Assembly (NCBI GenBank): GCA_021827255.1
Contig: JAKAWO010000124.1
Span: forward strand, 1 to 8,499
Direction: 5' to 3'
Source of the DNA: Acidobacteriota bacterium
GTDB taxonomy: Bacteria; Acidobacteriota; Terriglobia; UBA7540
DNA: 8,499 nt
The notes under the pieces are model-generated. The model was not told the origin of the DNA, did not search any database, and saw only the letters and a program-made list of their open reading frames with translations. Numbering within the stretch: position 1 is the first letter of the stretch; every line of letters begins with the position of its first letter. The translations under genes were made by a program, and so were the position numbers. Of the stretch, positions 1 through 6,594 are shown piece by piece.

Positions 1-690
1 CAACGGCTGGGGCCGGCGCTCAAGCCTTATCGCGACCGCGTGTTTCTGGCGTGCAAGACGGGAAAACGCGATCGGGCGGGCGCGGCGGCGGCGCTGGATG
101 AATCGCTCAAGCACCTTGAGACCGACCACGTGGACGTTTATCAGTTTCACGCGCTGACGACGGTGGAGGACGTGGACCGCATCTTTCGACCGGGCGGGGC
201 GATGGAAGCATTCCAGGCGGGGCGCAAGGCGGGGAAACTTCGATGGATCGGATTTTCGGCGCACTCGCCGGAAGCGGCGCTGGCGGCGCTCGATCGCTAT
301 GATTTTGACACGGTGCTTTTCCCGATTAACTTTGTGCTGACGTCGCGGGAAAACTTTGGGCCGCAGGTCGTCGCACGAGCGCATGAAAAGGGCGCGGGCA
401 TGCTGGCGATTAAAGCCATGGCGAAAGGCAAATGGCCGGTGTCGCTCCACGGCAATGCGCGGCCCAACCCGAAAGAGTGGTATGAACCCTGCTCGGTGCC
501 GGAGGAGGCGGCGCTGGCTTTGCGGTGGACACTTTCGCAAAAAATCACCGCGGCCATTCCGCCCGGGGATGAACGATATTTTCCGCTCGCCATGTACGTG
601 GCCCAGAATTTCCGTCCCATCGAGCCGGAAGAGGAGAGGGTTTTGATGGCGCGCGCCGCGAACGTGGAACCGATCTTCGGACGAGCATAA
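1..690 (+). CDS. Aldo/keto reductase, C-terminal part (5' end outside window)
   Basis: The frame is open from base 1 and runs 229 codons to a TAA at 688-690. The first codons (QRLGPALKPYRDR) already read as reductase sequence, so the GTG at 40 is internal and the true start lies upstream. Members of this family are NAD(P)H-dependent cytosolic oxidoreductases with a TIM-barrel fold. Of the catalytic Asp-Tyr-Lys-His set, the Lys is seen in FLACKTGKRD (window residue 19) and the His in DVYQFHAL (residue 50); Asp and Tyr would lie in the missing part. Later strands include RWIGFSAHS and GAGMLAIKAMAKGKW. The chain ends after EPIFGRA with no ferredoxin-like tail, unlike the longer iron-sulfur relatives. 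The substrate cannot be told. No neighbour on its left is visible, and a transposon remnant region follows, so its operon context is unknown. Confidence 0.9.
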   Translation, partial: QRLGPALKPYRDRVFLACKTGKRDRAGAAAALDESLKHLETDHVDVYQFHALTTVEDVDRIFRPGGAMEAFQAGRKAGKLRWIGFSAHSPEAALAALDRYDFDTVLFPINFVLTSRENFGPQVVARAHEKGAGMLAIKAMAKGKWPVSLHGNARPNPKEWYEPCSVPEEAALALRWTLSQKITAAIPPGDERYFPLAMYVAQNFRPIEPEEERVLMARAANVEPIFGRA

Positions 691-765
691 GGGCGCAAAA
701 AATTTATCCTGCGCAAAAATTTTGCTTGTATTTGAGATGTTTTAGGATGGCAAATTGCCGACAGT

Positions 766-801
766 CCGCTGGCTGAACTGAGAGGGGAGAGAAGCCAGCG
801 G
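766..801. repeat. Inverted repeat, 9-bp arms
   Basis: CCGCTGGCT at 766-774 is matched perfectly by AGCCAGCGG at 793-801, with an 18-base purine-rich loop. It lies between the end of the aldo/keto reductase (690) and the end of the minus-strand transposase tail (816), so it could act as a two-way terminator between convergent reading frames. There is no T-run next to either arm. It may equally be part of the end of the old insertion element. Just upstream, 693-723 is AT-rich and has two spaced copies of GCGCAAAAA, with no clear function. Confidence 0.35.
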
Positions 802-815
802 CGGCTCGGTACATT

Positions 816-953
816 TTACGCTACCTGTTTCTTCAGCGAAGTTTGTTTTTCATTCAGGGCTGTCTTCAGCATCCAGAGATCCCGGTAGCGCATAACCCTG
901 CGAAAGTTCTGTTCGGTCATGAGCAAGGCCGAGGCGGCCCAGCGCAGCCGCAT
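816..953 (-). pseudogene. IS256/Mutator-type transposase, C-terminal remnant
   Basis: Reading the minus strand from 953 down to a TAA at 818-816 gives a 45-residue tail. It contains LRWAASALLMTEQNF and RRVMRYRDLWMLKTALNEKQ and ends SLKKQVA. This matches the closing helix seen in a subgroup of IS256/Mutator transposases (RW-A-AxLEAEKxFRR-x-x-YR-LP-L-AAL), as I remember that family; no search was possible. The rest of the transposase, including all of its DDE catalytic domain, is missing. Upstream in the same frame (beyond about 953) the sequence no longer resembles a transposase and soon meets a different element, so the piece was cut by insertion or deletion. It is not functional. The family name is less certain than the fact that this is a transposase tail. 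Confidence 0.55.
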
Positions 954-1077
954 CTTCCCGCCCCGCCAGCGGCAGACGCGCCGCGTACGCCGCTATGCGG
1001 GCTCTCGATCCCGTTGGTTGAGACCCAGAGACCAAGCACCGCCCCGGGTTCGCCGACAAGCCCAGGCGATTCACGGT

Positions 1078-1443
1078 GAACACTTCCACCGCCACCGGGC
1101 AGCCCTCCCCGTTCGAGAGCACCCCGAGGACGATCTGCGGCTTGCCCTTCCGCTCGTCGCGCCAGTGCCCGACGCGCCAGAGGACAACTGTGGCCTTCAA
1201 AATGGGTCGAGGGCACGTCGTAGAGCACCAGCGTGCCTTCCGACAGATGCCGTTCCACCAGGGCCGACTCGATTGCCGCTTGCCGCGGCAACGGCGGCCG
1301 GTCCATGGCCCCATAAGAGCGTCTTCGTGCACGCCTTCCAGCCCCAGCACCTCGGCGAGCGTCGTGTGCCGCGTCTCCGCCGCCAGCGCCCGCGCCATCG
1401 CCGGCTTCGAGCCTGGCTCCAACACGCGGCTGAACCAGGACAT
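1078..1443 (-). pseudogene. IS1634-type (IS4-like DDE) transposase, broken internal fragment
   Basis: Minus-strand translation from 1443 gives SRVLEPGSKPAMARALA and LAEVLGLEGVHEDAL. It then needs one added base near 1313 to continue in another frame as AMDRPPLPRQAAIESALVER and GTLVLYDVPSTHFEGHSCPL. A second added base near 1170 returns it to the first frame as GHWRDERKGKPQIVLGVL and GEGCPVAVEVF. These match, in order, the central part of IS1634-type transposases: the LEPGSKLATARAL stretch, the YDVSSxYFEG block with the first catalytic Asp, and KGKxQIVxGLL-GCPVAVEVF. The family resemblance stops abruptly after VEVF, where GNTADPxT is expected, and also upstream of SRVLEPGS. Both ends and the remaining catalytic residues are gone. 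It is a dead relic and its other-strand reading frames are shadows. Confidence 0.7.
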
Positions 1444-1541
1444 GACCCCGTCGAGTTCAGCATTTTTAGGGGGGCCGAGGCGGGCACACGGTTCTCTCGT
1501 CCATCGCCACTCGTAACCCGCGCCCCATCGACCGCCAGCGG

Positions 1542-1778
1542 GCTGAAGCTAGCCCGACGCAAGTGGTCGCGATTCTCGGGGAGCCGGACAGCGTTCATGG
1601 CGACGAATTTGTGTAGCGGCACGAGTTTCAACGCCCTCAGACCGCGCGGGAGCTGGCTGCGAGCAAGCGCGCGGGCGGGCTTTCGGGGCCCGTGAACATC
1701 CGGAACAGAGTGGAAATCCGCTTCAGCGGTTCTCGGCGCGTGGTGTACCTTGATGTGGAGCCCGATGAGAGCATCTAA
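1542..1778 (+). pseudogene. Remnant of an unidentified cellular gene (C-terminal part, internal stop)
   Basis: In one plus-strand frame, from about 1542 to a TAA at 1776-1778, the translation looks like a real protein. It reads SPTQVVAILGEPDSVHGDEF, then an in-frame TAG at 1614-1616, then RHEFQRPQTARELAASKRAG, LSGPVNIRNRVEIRFSG and SRRVVYLDVEPDESI. The start, xVxxxLGEPDxVxG, resembles the turn found in small SmpA/OmlA(BamE)-like domains that end in a beta-strand such as VVYLDV, but this is a weak shape resemblance and not an identification. No start codon with a ribosome site was found, and the left boundary is uncertain because the reading stays open into the IS1634-type fragment. The stop and the lack of a start argue for a pseudogene of host origin caught between transposon pieces. 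Confidence 0.4.
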
Positions 1779-1800
1779 CGCGCCGCACACCATGAGAAAC

Positions 1801-2070
1801 ACAGAGTCCCCGGGCCCGTGTTGGCGGGCGCTGGTCCAAATTGGGGAGCCCTCGGTCAGACCAGTGGCCATCCTTCTGGAGAATGGGAACCTTGAGACGA
1901 GGCGGAGGGCGGTGGCCGTGCTTTTGAATTTCGGAACCAGCACTGCGATTCAGCCACTCCGCAATCATATCCGGAAGGAAAAAGATTCGCATCTCCGCGC
2001 GTTTATTGGAGCGGTTGACGAATCTGGCGGCGCGGGGATGGCTTGTTTGCGAAGCCGGGTATCGGGCTAG
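1801..2070 (+). pseudogene. HEAT-repeat protein remnant
   Basis: The plus-strand frame ending at TAG 2068-2070 contains CWRALVQIGEPSVRPVAILL, then ENGNLETRRRAVAVLLNFG and TSTAIQPLRNHIRKEKDSHL. This has the HEAT/PBS-lyase repeat rhythm: ALxxIGEPxVxPL, a short polar turn, RxxAxxxLxxxG, AIxPLxxxLxxExDxxLR. About one and a half repeats are present. HEAT repeats form alpha-solenoids used for protein binding, so no enzymatic role follows. The possible starts (TTG 1750, ATG 1753) read into sequence with no repeat character before about 1818 and have no clear ribosome site, and the last ~20 residues also lose the repeat pattern. I therefore read it as a fragment of a larger gene. It lies directly after another gene remnant in a different frame; the two may come from one ancestral locus or from separate genes. 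Confidence 0.5.
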
Positions 2071-2175
2071 CGCCTAGGTGAGGCCGCTGGTGTGGATGTT
2101 GCAGGCGGGGGGGCGGGAGCGGCGGAGTTTCTCGCCGGCTGCGAAGCCCAGCTACCGGCGGGCAAGAGAATTTAG

Positions 2176-2846
2176 TTGCGCACTGACAGCGCCTTCTATC
2201 AGGCGGCGGTGATGAATTACTGCGAGGCGCGGCGGTGGACGTTCACGATCACGGCGGATCAGCACGTAGCGGTGAAGGCGGCCATGGGGAAGATTCCGGC
2301 AAGCGGCTGGAAGCCTTACGACACGCGGGAAGGAATCACCACGGAGCGGGAGATGGCGGAAACGGTGCATAGTCCGAACCAGACGCGGCAGTCGTTCCGG
2401 CGGATCGTGGTGCGCTGGAAGAACGAGCAGCCGGACTTGTTCGAGGCCGAGGATCATCGTTATGACGCGGTGGCCACGAACCGCGCGGAAGCGGAGAGCG
2501 CCTCGGAAGTGCTGGGGCGGCCTAATCAGCGGGGCGAGGCGGAGAACGGGCACAAAGAGTTGAAGCTGGAGTGGGGATGGAGCAGACGCCGAGCGGGCAG
2601 CAGGAAGCCAACGCTCTCTTTTCGCCATCGGGGTTCTCGCTTACAATCTGAGTCTGATCCTGAAAGCGAAGTTGTTGCCGTCCGAGTTCCGGCAGGCGAG
2701 CGGTGGCGACGCGGTGCTGGAAAGTGTATCGTCTGGCGGCGAAGCTGGTGCGGCAGGCGCGGGTGTGGGTGTTGAAGGTGCGAACGGAGGGTGAGAAGCT
2801 GGCGCGGCTTCAGGCGGCGGGCCAGAGGTGTGATGAGCTGCGCATG
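2176..2846 (+). pseudogene. IS1380-type transposase, N-terminally truncated and frameshifted
   Basis: From 2176 the sequence reads RTDSAFYQAAVMNYCEARRW, TFTITADQHVAVKAA, GWKPYD, EMAETVHSPNQTRQSFRRIV, YDAVATNR, NQRGEAENGHKELKLEWG. These are the DSAFYQ (catalytic Asp), TFTITAD and NQRGxxENxHKELK (catalytic Glu) blocks of IS1380 transposases. The frame then changes near 2575 (MEQTPSGQQEANALF), near 2620 (FAIGVLAYNLSLILKAKLLP) and near 2700 (WKVYRLAAKLVRQARVWVLK ending GQRCDEL). A stop precedes 2176 in frame and the N-terminal ~40% of the family, including the first catalytic Asp region, is missing. Three frame changes within ~130 bases plus the truncation make it non-functional. The TTG at 2176 is not a true start. 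Terminal inverted repeats were not recognised on either side. Confidence 0.85.
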
Positions 2847-2947
2847 AGTTCCGCGCCGCCGGGCGGGGATGGAAAGCTCAGGCGGGCAACGAGACGCCGG
2901 CGGGCGCGTCACGGATCGGCGTCCCCAGGCCGGGTTCGGAGGGCATC

Positions 2948-2967
2948 GGGAGGTAAAAACACCTCCC
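2948..2967. repeat. Perfect 7-bp hairpin with 6-base A-rich loop
   Basis: GGGAGGT at 2948-2954, loop AAAAAC, ACCTCCC at 2961-2967. It is a stable GC-rich stem, but the bases after it (CAGCCGAGCC) are not a T-run on the plus strand, and the bases before it are not an A-run, so a classical intrinsic terminator is not supported in either direction. It could be a transposon-end structure or a transcription barrier isolating the operon from the relic region. Confidence 0.4.
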
Positions 2968-3069
2968 CAGCCGAGCCGCGATTTATCCCGACCTGCCTGG
3001 ACTCCCCTGGTCGGCGCCCCAGCAACCCCCTGAACGCTTCCATCGCGGATTTTGGCACGGTCGGCTTTC

Positions 3070-3098
3070 TTGACGGTGTTTGGGATGTAAGATAGCCT
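3070..3098 (+). promoter_or_regulatory. Weak candidate housekeeping promoter for the operon
   Basis: TTGACG at 3070-3075 is a good -35 match. With a 17-base spacer the -10 would be TAGCCT (3093-3098), only three of six consensus positions. The better-looking TAAGAT at 3088-3093 is only 12 bases away, too close for the usual spacing. The position, 35-60 bases before the first gene of the operon, is right. The call rests mostly on location and the -35 match. Confidence 0.2.
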
Positions 3099-3132
3099 TG
3101 GTTCAAGGGTGTGAATTGCCGCGCGGGGGTGG

Positions 3133-4281
3133 GTGCTGGATTTCGAGCTCAGCGAAGAACAGAAAGAAATCCAGCGCTCGGTTCGCCAATTCGCCGAGCG
3201 GGAAATTCGCCCTCACGTTCGCGAGTGGGATGACGCTGAGCGCTTTCCGGCCGAATTGCTCCCCAAACTGGCGGCTCTCGGTTGGATGGGCGTTACGTTC
3301 CCGCCGGAATATGGCGGCGCGGGTCTGGGTTACCTCGATTACGGCATTGTGATTGAAGAGTTGGCAAGAGTGGACGGGTCGGTCGGCCTGCTGGTGGCGG
3401 CCCACAATTCCCTCTGCGCGAACCATATTTTTGTTGCCGGGACGGAAGAGCAGAAGAAAAAGTATCTGATTCCCTTGGCGCGCGGCGATAAGCTCGGTTG
3501 CTGGAGTCTGACTGAGCCCGGGGCCGGCTCGGACGCCGGCGGGACTCGCACCGTTGCCGAGCGGCGCGGCGACCGCTGGGTGCTGAATGGCTCGAAGACC
3601 TTTACGACCAACAGCCATTACGCCAGCGTCTGCGTGGCCATGGCGGTGACCGATCGCAGCCAAGGGAAGCACGGAATATCCGCCTTCATCATCGAAAGCG
3701 GAACGCCGGGTTTCCGGCTGGGGAAAAAAGAGTCCAAGCTCGGAATGCGGTCGAGCGACACCGGGGAAGTGATCTTTGAGGACTGCGCGATCCCGCTAGA
3801 AAACTGCCTCGGCCAGCCCGGGCATGGATTTATTGACAGCTTGAAAGTTCTCGACCGCGGCCGCATTTCGATCGCCGCGCTGGCCGTCGGCATGGCGCAA
3901 GGAGCGTTTGAGGCCGCGCTCAATTACGCCCGCGGGCGGCGTCAGTTCGGACAGCCCATCGCCGAATTCCAGGCGGTGCGGTTTAAGCTGGCGGACATGG
4001 CGACGGAGATCGAAGCTTCGCGCTTGCTGACCCGCCGGGCCGCCGCTCGGGCTGACCTTGGCCTGCCGATTACGCGGGAAAGCGCGATGGCCAAACTCTA
4101 CGCGGGTGAAGCGGCCGTCCGCGTGGCGAACGAGGCCGTGCAGATCCACGGCGGGTATGGGTTCATCAAGGATTATCCCGTCGAAAAATACTACCGCGAC
4201 GTGAAACTCTGCACAATCGGCGAGGGCACTAGCGAGATCCAGCGCCTGGTCATTGCGCGCGAGCTTCTTGGCCATGATTGA
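3133..4281 (+). CDS. Acyl-CoA dehydrogenase
   Basis: This 382-residue flavoprotein has the normal length for the short/medium/branched-chain acyl-CoA dehydrogenase family, which introduces the alpha-beta double bond into acyl-CoA and passes electrons to electron-transfer flavoprotein in the cytosol. The N-terminal helical domain starts LDFELSEEQKEIQRSVRQFA. The FAD/substrate signature CWSLTEPGAGSD is at residues 123-134, the beta domain follows (about 120-225), then the C-terminal helical domain with YARGRRQFGQPIAEFQAVRF (265-284) and the second signature QIHGGYGFIKDYPVEKYYRD (337-356). Glu364 in IGEGTSEIQR is at the usual catalytic-base position. The start is GTG 3133; an in-frame TGA at 3112 leaves no other start, and a GGGGG run sits three bases from it. 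The chain length used cannot be told. The methylmalonyl-CoA gene that follows suggests a substrate on a route leading to propionyl-CoA, such as a branched or odd-chain acyl-CoA; that is inference. Confidence 0.95.
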   Translation: MLDFELSEEQKEIQRSVRQFAEREIRPHVREWDDAERFPAELLPKLAALGWMGVTFPPEYGGAGLGYLDYGIVIEELARVDGSVGLLVAAHNSLCANHIFVAGTEEQKKKYLIPLARGDKLGCWSLTEPGAGSDAGGTRTVAERRGDRWVLNGSKTFTTNSHYASVCVAMAVTDRSQGKHGISAFIIESGTPGFRLGKKESKLGMRSSDTGEVIFEDCAIPLENCLGQPGHGFIDSLKVLDRGRISIAALAVGMAQGAFEAALNYARGRRQFGQPIAEFQAVRFKLADMATEIEASRLLTRRAAARADLGLPITRESAMAKLYAGEAAVRVANEAVQIHGGYGFIKDYPVEKYYRDVKLCTIGEGTSEIQRLVIARELLGHD

Positions 4282-4317
4282 AACAGCGACAGCTTCCCCG
4301 GCAGAGCGAAGCAACCT

Positions 4318-5745
4318 ATGACGGAGTCCATCGAGCGGTGGGTCGAGCAGATTGGCGCGGGCGACCGCCGGGCTATCGCACAGGCGATTTCCGCCGCCGA
4401 AAACCATGAAGGGTCGGCGGTTGCTCTTCTCAAGGCTTTATTTCCCAGGACTGGCAAGGCTTTTGTCATTGGCATGACGGGCGCGCCGGGAGTGGGTAAA
4501 AGCACTCTGCTTGAAAAGTTGGCCGCGGCCTGCAGGGGCGAAGGAATTTCGGTTGGCATCGTGGCGACGGATCCGACCAGCCCTTTTTCTGGCGGCGCCC
4601 TTCTCGGCGACCGCATTCGCCTGCAAGCCCTTTCCAAGGATGACGGCGTTTTTATCCGCAGCATGGCGACACGCGGACAACTAGGCGGGCTGGCCCCCGA
4701 TACTCACGACGTGGTGGCCATTTTAGATGCGGCAGGTTGCGAAGTGATCTTTGTGGAAACCGTCGGGGTGGGCCAGGCCGAAGTAGATGTGGCCCGGCTC
4801 GCCGACGTAACGGTCCTGATGCTGGCGCCGGGGCTCGGTGATGAGATTCAGACTTATAAAGCCGGGGTCCTGGAAATCGCTGACATATTGGTCGTGAACA
4901 AAGCGGATCAAGCGGGCGCCGAGCAGGTGGAAAGTCAGTTGGCGGCCATGCTTTCGACAGCTCCGCGGCAGGACTCCTGGAGACCTCCCATTGTGGCGAC
5001 GGTCGGGACCACTGGGCAAGGCGTGGTGGAATTGCGCGCGGCACTTGAAAACTTCCGAACCCAGAGCGCGGCGGAAGGCTTGGCGGCAGCCAGAAAGCGC
5101 GCCCACCTGCGCGCGCGGCTGGTAGAATTGCTCCGCCGGCGAGTGCTGACAACGGTCACCGATCCGCAAGGGGGTGGTTGGCGTCTCGAGCAGGGCGTCG
5201 AGGACTTGCTGGCGCGGCGTCACGATCCCTATTCCGTGGTGGAAGAAATCTTGGCGCAAGTCAGCGTCGCCGCACCCGCCGGCCCGATCGGTTCGGCGCA
5301 CGGAGACTCCCCACGCCTTGACCATCTCGGCATTGCGGTGCATTCGCTGGCCGAAGCGGTCCCTGTTTTTGAACGGCTGCTCAGCTGCAATCGGTCGGCT
5401 GAGGAAGTGGTAGAGGATCAGCAGGTTCGCGTGGTGTTCTTTCGCGTTGACGAGTGCCGGATCGAACTCCTGGAAGCCACATCGCCGGAGTCTGTGATCG
5501 CCCAGTTTCTAGCCAAGCGCGGCCAGGGCCTTCATCACATTGCACTCGCGGTCCGGAACCTGCCCCAGATGCTTGCCAGCCTTGAGGGTGACGGCTTCCG
5601 ATTGGTTGACCGCGCGCCGCGAACCCAATCCGGCCATGGAAAGATCGCCTTCTTGCATCCATCGAGCACGGAGGGTGTTTTGATCGAATTAGTTGAAGAG
5701 CGTGCCTCCGGCGAAGCATCCCGAGGAAGGGAAGAGAGGCTATGA
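4318..5745 (+). CDS. meaB: MeaB-type GTPase fused to methylmalonyl-CoA epimerase
   Basis: A 475-residue two-domain protein. Residues 1-315 are a MeaB/ArgK-type G3E GTPase, which gates cofactor loading of and protects B12-dependent methylmalonyl-CoA mutase. They carry Walker A GAPGVGKS (55-62), the DPTSP switch (85-89), ETVGVGQ (147-153) and NKAD (194-197). Residues about 333-460 are a vicinal-oxygen-chelate domain like methylmalonyl-CoA epimerase, which converts (S)- to (R)-methylmalonyl-CoA: LDHLGIAV with His336, RIELLEA with Glu383, LHHIALAV with His406/407, and GVLIELVE with Glu457 fit the metal ligands. An Ala/Pro/Gly linker at about 317-332 joins them. Stand-alone MeaB is about 310-340 residues and the epimerase about 130-150, so both domains look complete. 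The start is ATG 4318, 36 bases after the dehydrogenase, with only a weak ribosome site. The mutase itself is not in the window. The ATGA at 5742-5745 couples it to the next gene. Confidence 0.93.
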   Translation: MTESIERWVEQIGAGDRRAIAQAISAAENHEGSAVALLKALFPRTGKAFVIGMTGAPGVGKSTLLEKLAAACRGEGISVGIVATDPTSPFSGGALLGDRIRLQALSKDDGVFIRSMATRGQLGGLAPDTHDVVAILDAAGCEVIFVETVGVGQAEVDVARLADVTVLMLAPGLGDEIQTYKAGVLEIADILVVNKADQAGAEQVESQLAAMLSTAPRQDSWRPPIVATVGTTGQGVVELRAALENFRTQSAAEGLAAARKRAHLRARLVELLRRRVLTTVTDPQGGGWRLEQGVEDLLARRHDPYSVVEEILAQVSVAAPAGPIGSAHGDSPRLDHLGIAVHSLAEAVPVFERLLSCNRSAEEVVEDQQVRVVFFRVDECRIELLEATSPESVIAQFLAKRGQGLHHIALAVRNLPQMLASLEGDGFRLVDRAPRTQSGHGKIAFLHPSSTEGVLIELVEERASGEASRGREERL

Positions 5746-6587
5746 GGCTGGGACGGTTCCAAGTGGAAGTGCTTTCGGACGGGACCTTCGCGCTGGATGG
5801 CGGGCAAATGTTTGGCGTGGTTCCGAAAGCTTTGTGGGAAAAGAAAATGGCCGCCGACGCGCGCAATCGAGTCCGCTTGGGATTGACCTGCCTGCTGGTG
5901 CGAACAGGCGATAAGACGGTGGTCATTGAAACCGGCATGGGGGACAATTTTGACGCCAAATTCGCCGATATCTATGGCGTGGATCATTCCGCCCATTTGC
6001 CCGCCGAACTGGCGCGGCATGGTGTGCGGCTCGAAGATGTGGACCTGGTCGTCAACTCCCATTTGCACTTCGATCACTGTGGCTGGAACACTCGCCGCGA
6101 AAACGGCCGAACGATTCCGACATTCCCCCGGGCGCGATACATTATCCAACGCGCCGAGTGGGACCACGCGCTCCACCCCAGCGAGCGCGATCGGGCGAGC
6201 TACATGGCTGATTTTTTTGTCGCGGCGGAAGCGCAAACGGAATTTCTGGACGGCGGCGCAGAAATCATTCCGGGCATTCGAGTGGAAGTCGTCCCGGGGC
6301 ATGTGAAAGATATGCAGTGCGTCTGGATCGAGTCGGAGGGCGAATCGGCTTGTTTTATCTCAGACCTGGCTCCCACGACGGCCCATCTTTCGTACGCTTG
6401 GATCATGGCATTTGACCTCTATCCGATGGAGACCTTGGCGGCTAAGAAGCGCCTGCTGCCACAGCTTGCGGAGCGGCGCACGCTGACGATCTTTCCCCAT
6501 GACACGGTGACGCCCTGGGCGCGCTTGGTGGAATATGAAGGGCAAATTCACGTCAGCTCCGGCAGCCGCCAAGGGAGCGCAGGCTGA
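5742..6587 (+). CDS. Metallo-beta-lactamase-fold hydrolase, substrate unknown
   Basis: A 281-residue MBL-fold protein of the COG0491/lactonase-like type with no signal peptide, so probably cytosolic. Metal-site residues are in place: HLHFDH (107-112), His187 in PGHVKD, Asp208 in SDLAPT, and the late His253 in FPHD. Early strands run LLVRTGDKTVVIETGMGDNF (51-70). The common PGHTPGH motif is PGHVKDMQCV here, so the second Gly-His is missing; relatives that cleave lactones, thioesters or other esters vary at this point. The ATG overlaps the stop of the preceding gene as ATGA, with an AGGAAGG/AGAGAGG purine-rich run just upstream, so translation is probably coupled to the MeaB-epimerase fusion. 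Being between acyl-CoA and methylthioadenosine genes, it might hydrolyse a CoA thioester or a sulfur-containing intermediate, but the sequence alone does not decide this. Confidence 0.88.
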   Translation: MRLGRFQVEVLSDGTFALDGGQMFGVVPKALWEKKMAADARNRVRLGLTCLLVRTGDKTVVIETGMGDNFDAKFADIYGVDHSAHLPAELARHGVRLEDVDLVVNSHLHFDHCGWNTRRENGRTIPTFPRARYIIQRAEWDHALHPSERDRASYMADFFVAAEAQTEFLDGGAEIIPGIRVEVVPGHVKDMQCVWIESEGESACFISDLAPTTAHLSYAWIMAFDLYPMETLAAKKRLLPQLAERRTLTIFPHDTVTPWARLVEYEGQIHVSSGSRQGSAG

Positions 6588-6594
6588 GCTGAAC

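Larger units (their letters stand above)
2853..3132. other. Gene-free spacer between transposon relic and operon
   Basis: After the last recognisable IS1380-type residues, about 280 bases carry no convincing gene. One plus-strand frame stays open to 3095, but its residues after the transposase part (Arg/Pro/Ser-rich) look like chance translation of GC-rich DNA. The stretch holds the hairpin at 2948-2967, a possible right end of the IS element that I could not define, and the region where the promoter of the downstream operon should lie. Confidence 0.6.

Noticed and set aside
40..42. GTG at 40 as the start of the aldo/keto reductase
   Set aside because: Family-like sequence continues upstream to base 1 in the same frame, so the gene is simply cut by the window edge.
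919..1695. Long plus-strand open frames across the transposase remnant region
   Set aside because: They are Arg/Pro-rich shadows of minus-strand transposase sequence; no start site or family resemblance except the short remnant at 1542-1778.
1197..1943. 248-codon minus-strand open frame
   Set aside because: It crosses the IS1634-type fragment in the wrong frame and the two plus-strand gene remnants in antisense; no protein-like blocks were seen.
3052..3067. TTGGCACG resembling the -24 element of a sigma-54 promoter
   Set aside because: The GC of the -12 element should begin ten bases after GG (3066-3067), but those bases are TT; the nearest GC is two bases too close.
2703..3095. Plus-strand open frame as an independent gene
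   Set aside because: Its first ~46 codons are the frameshifted tail of the IS1380-type transposase; the remainder is low-complexity Arg/Ser/Pro translation.
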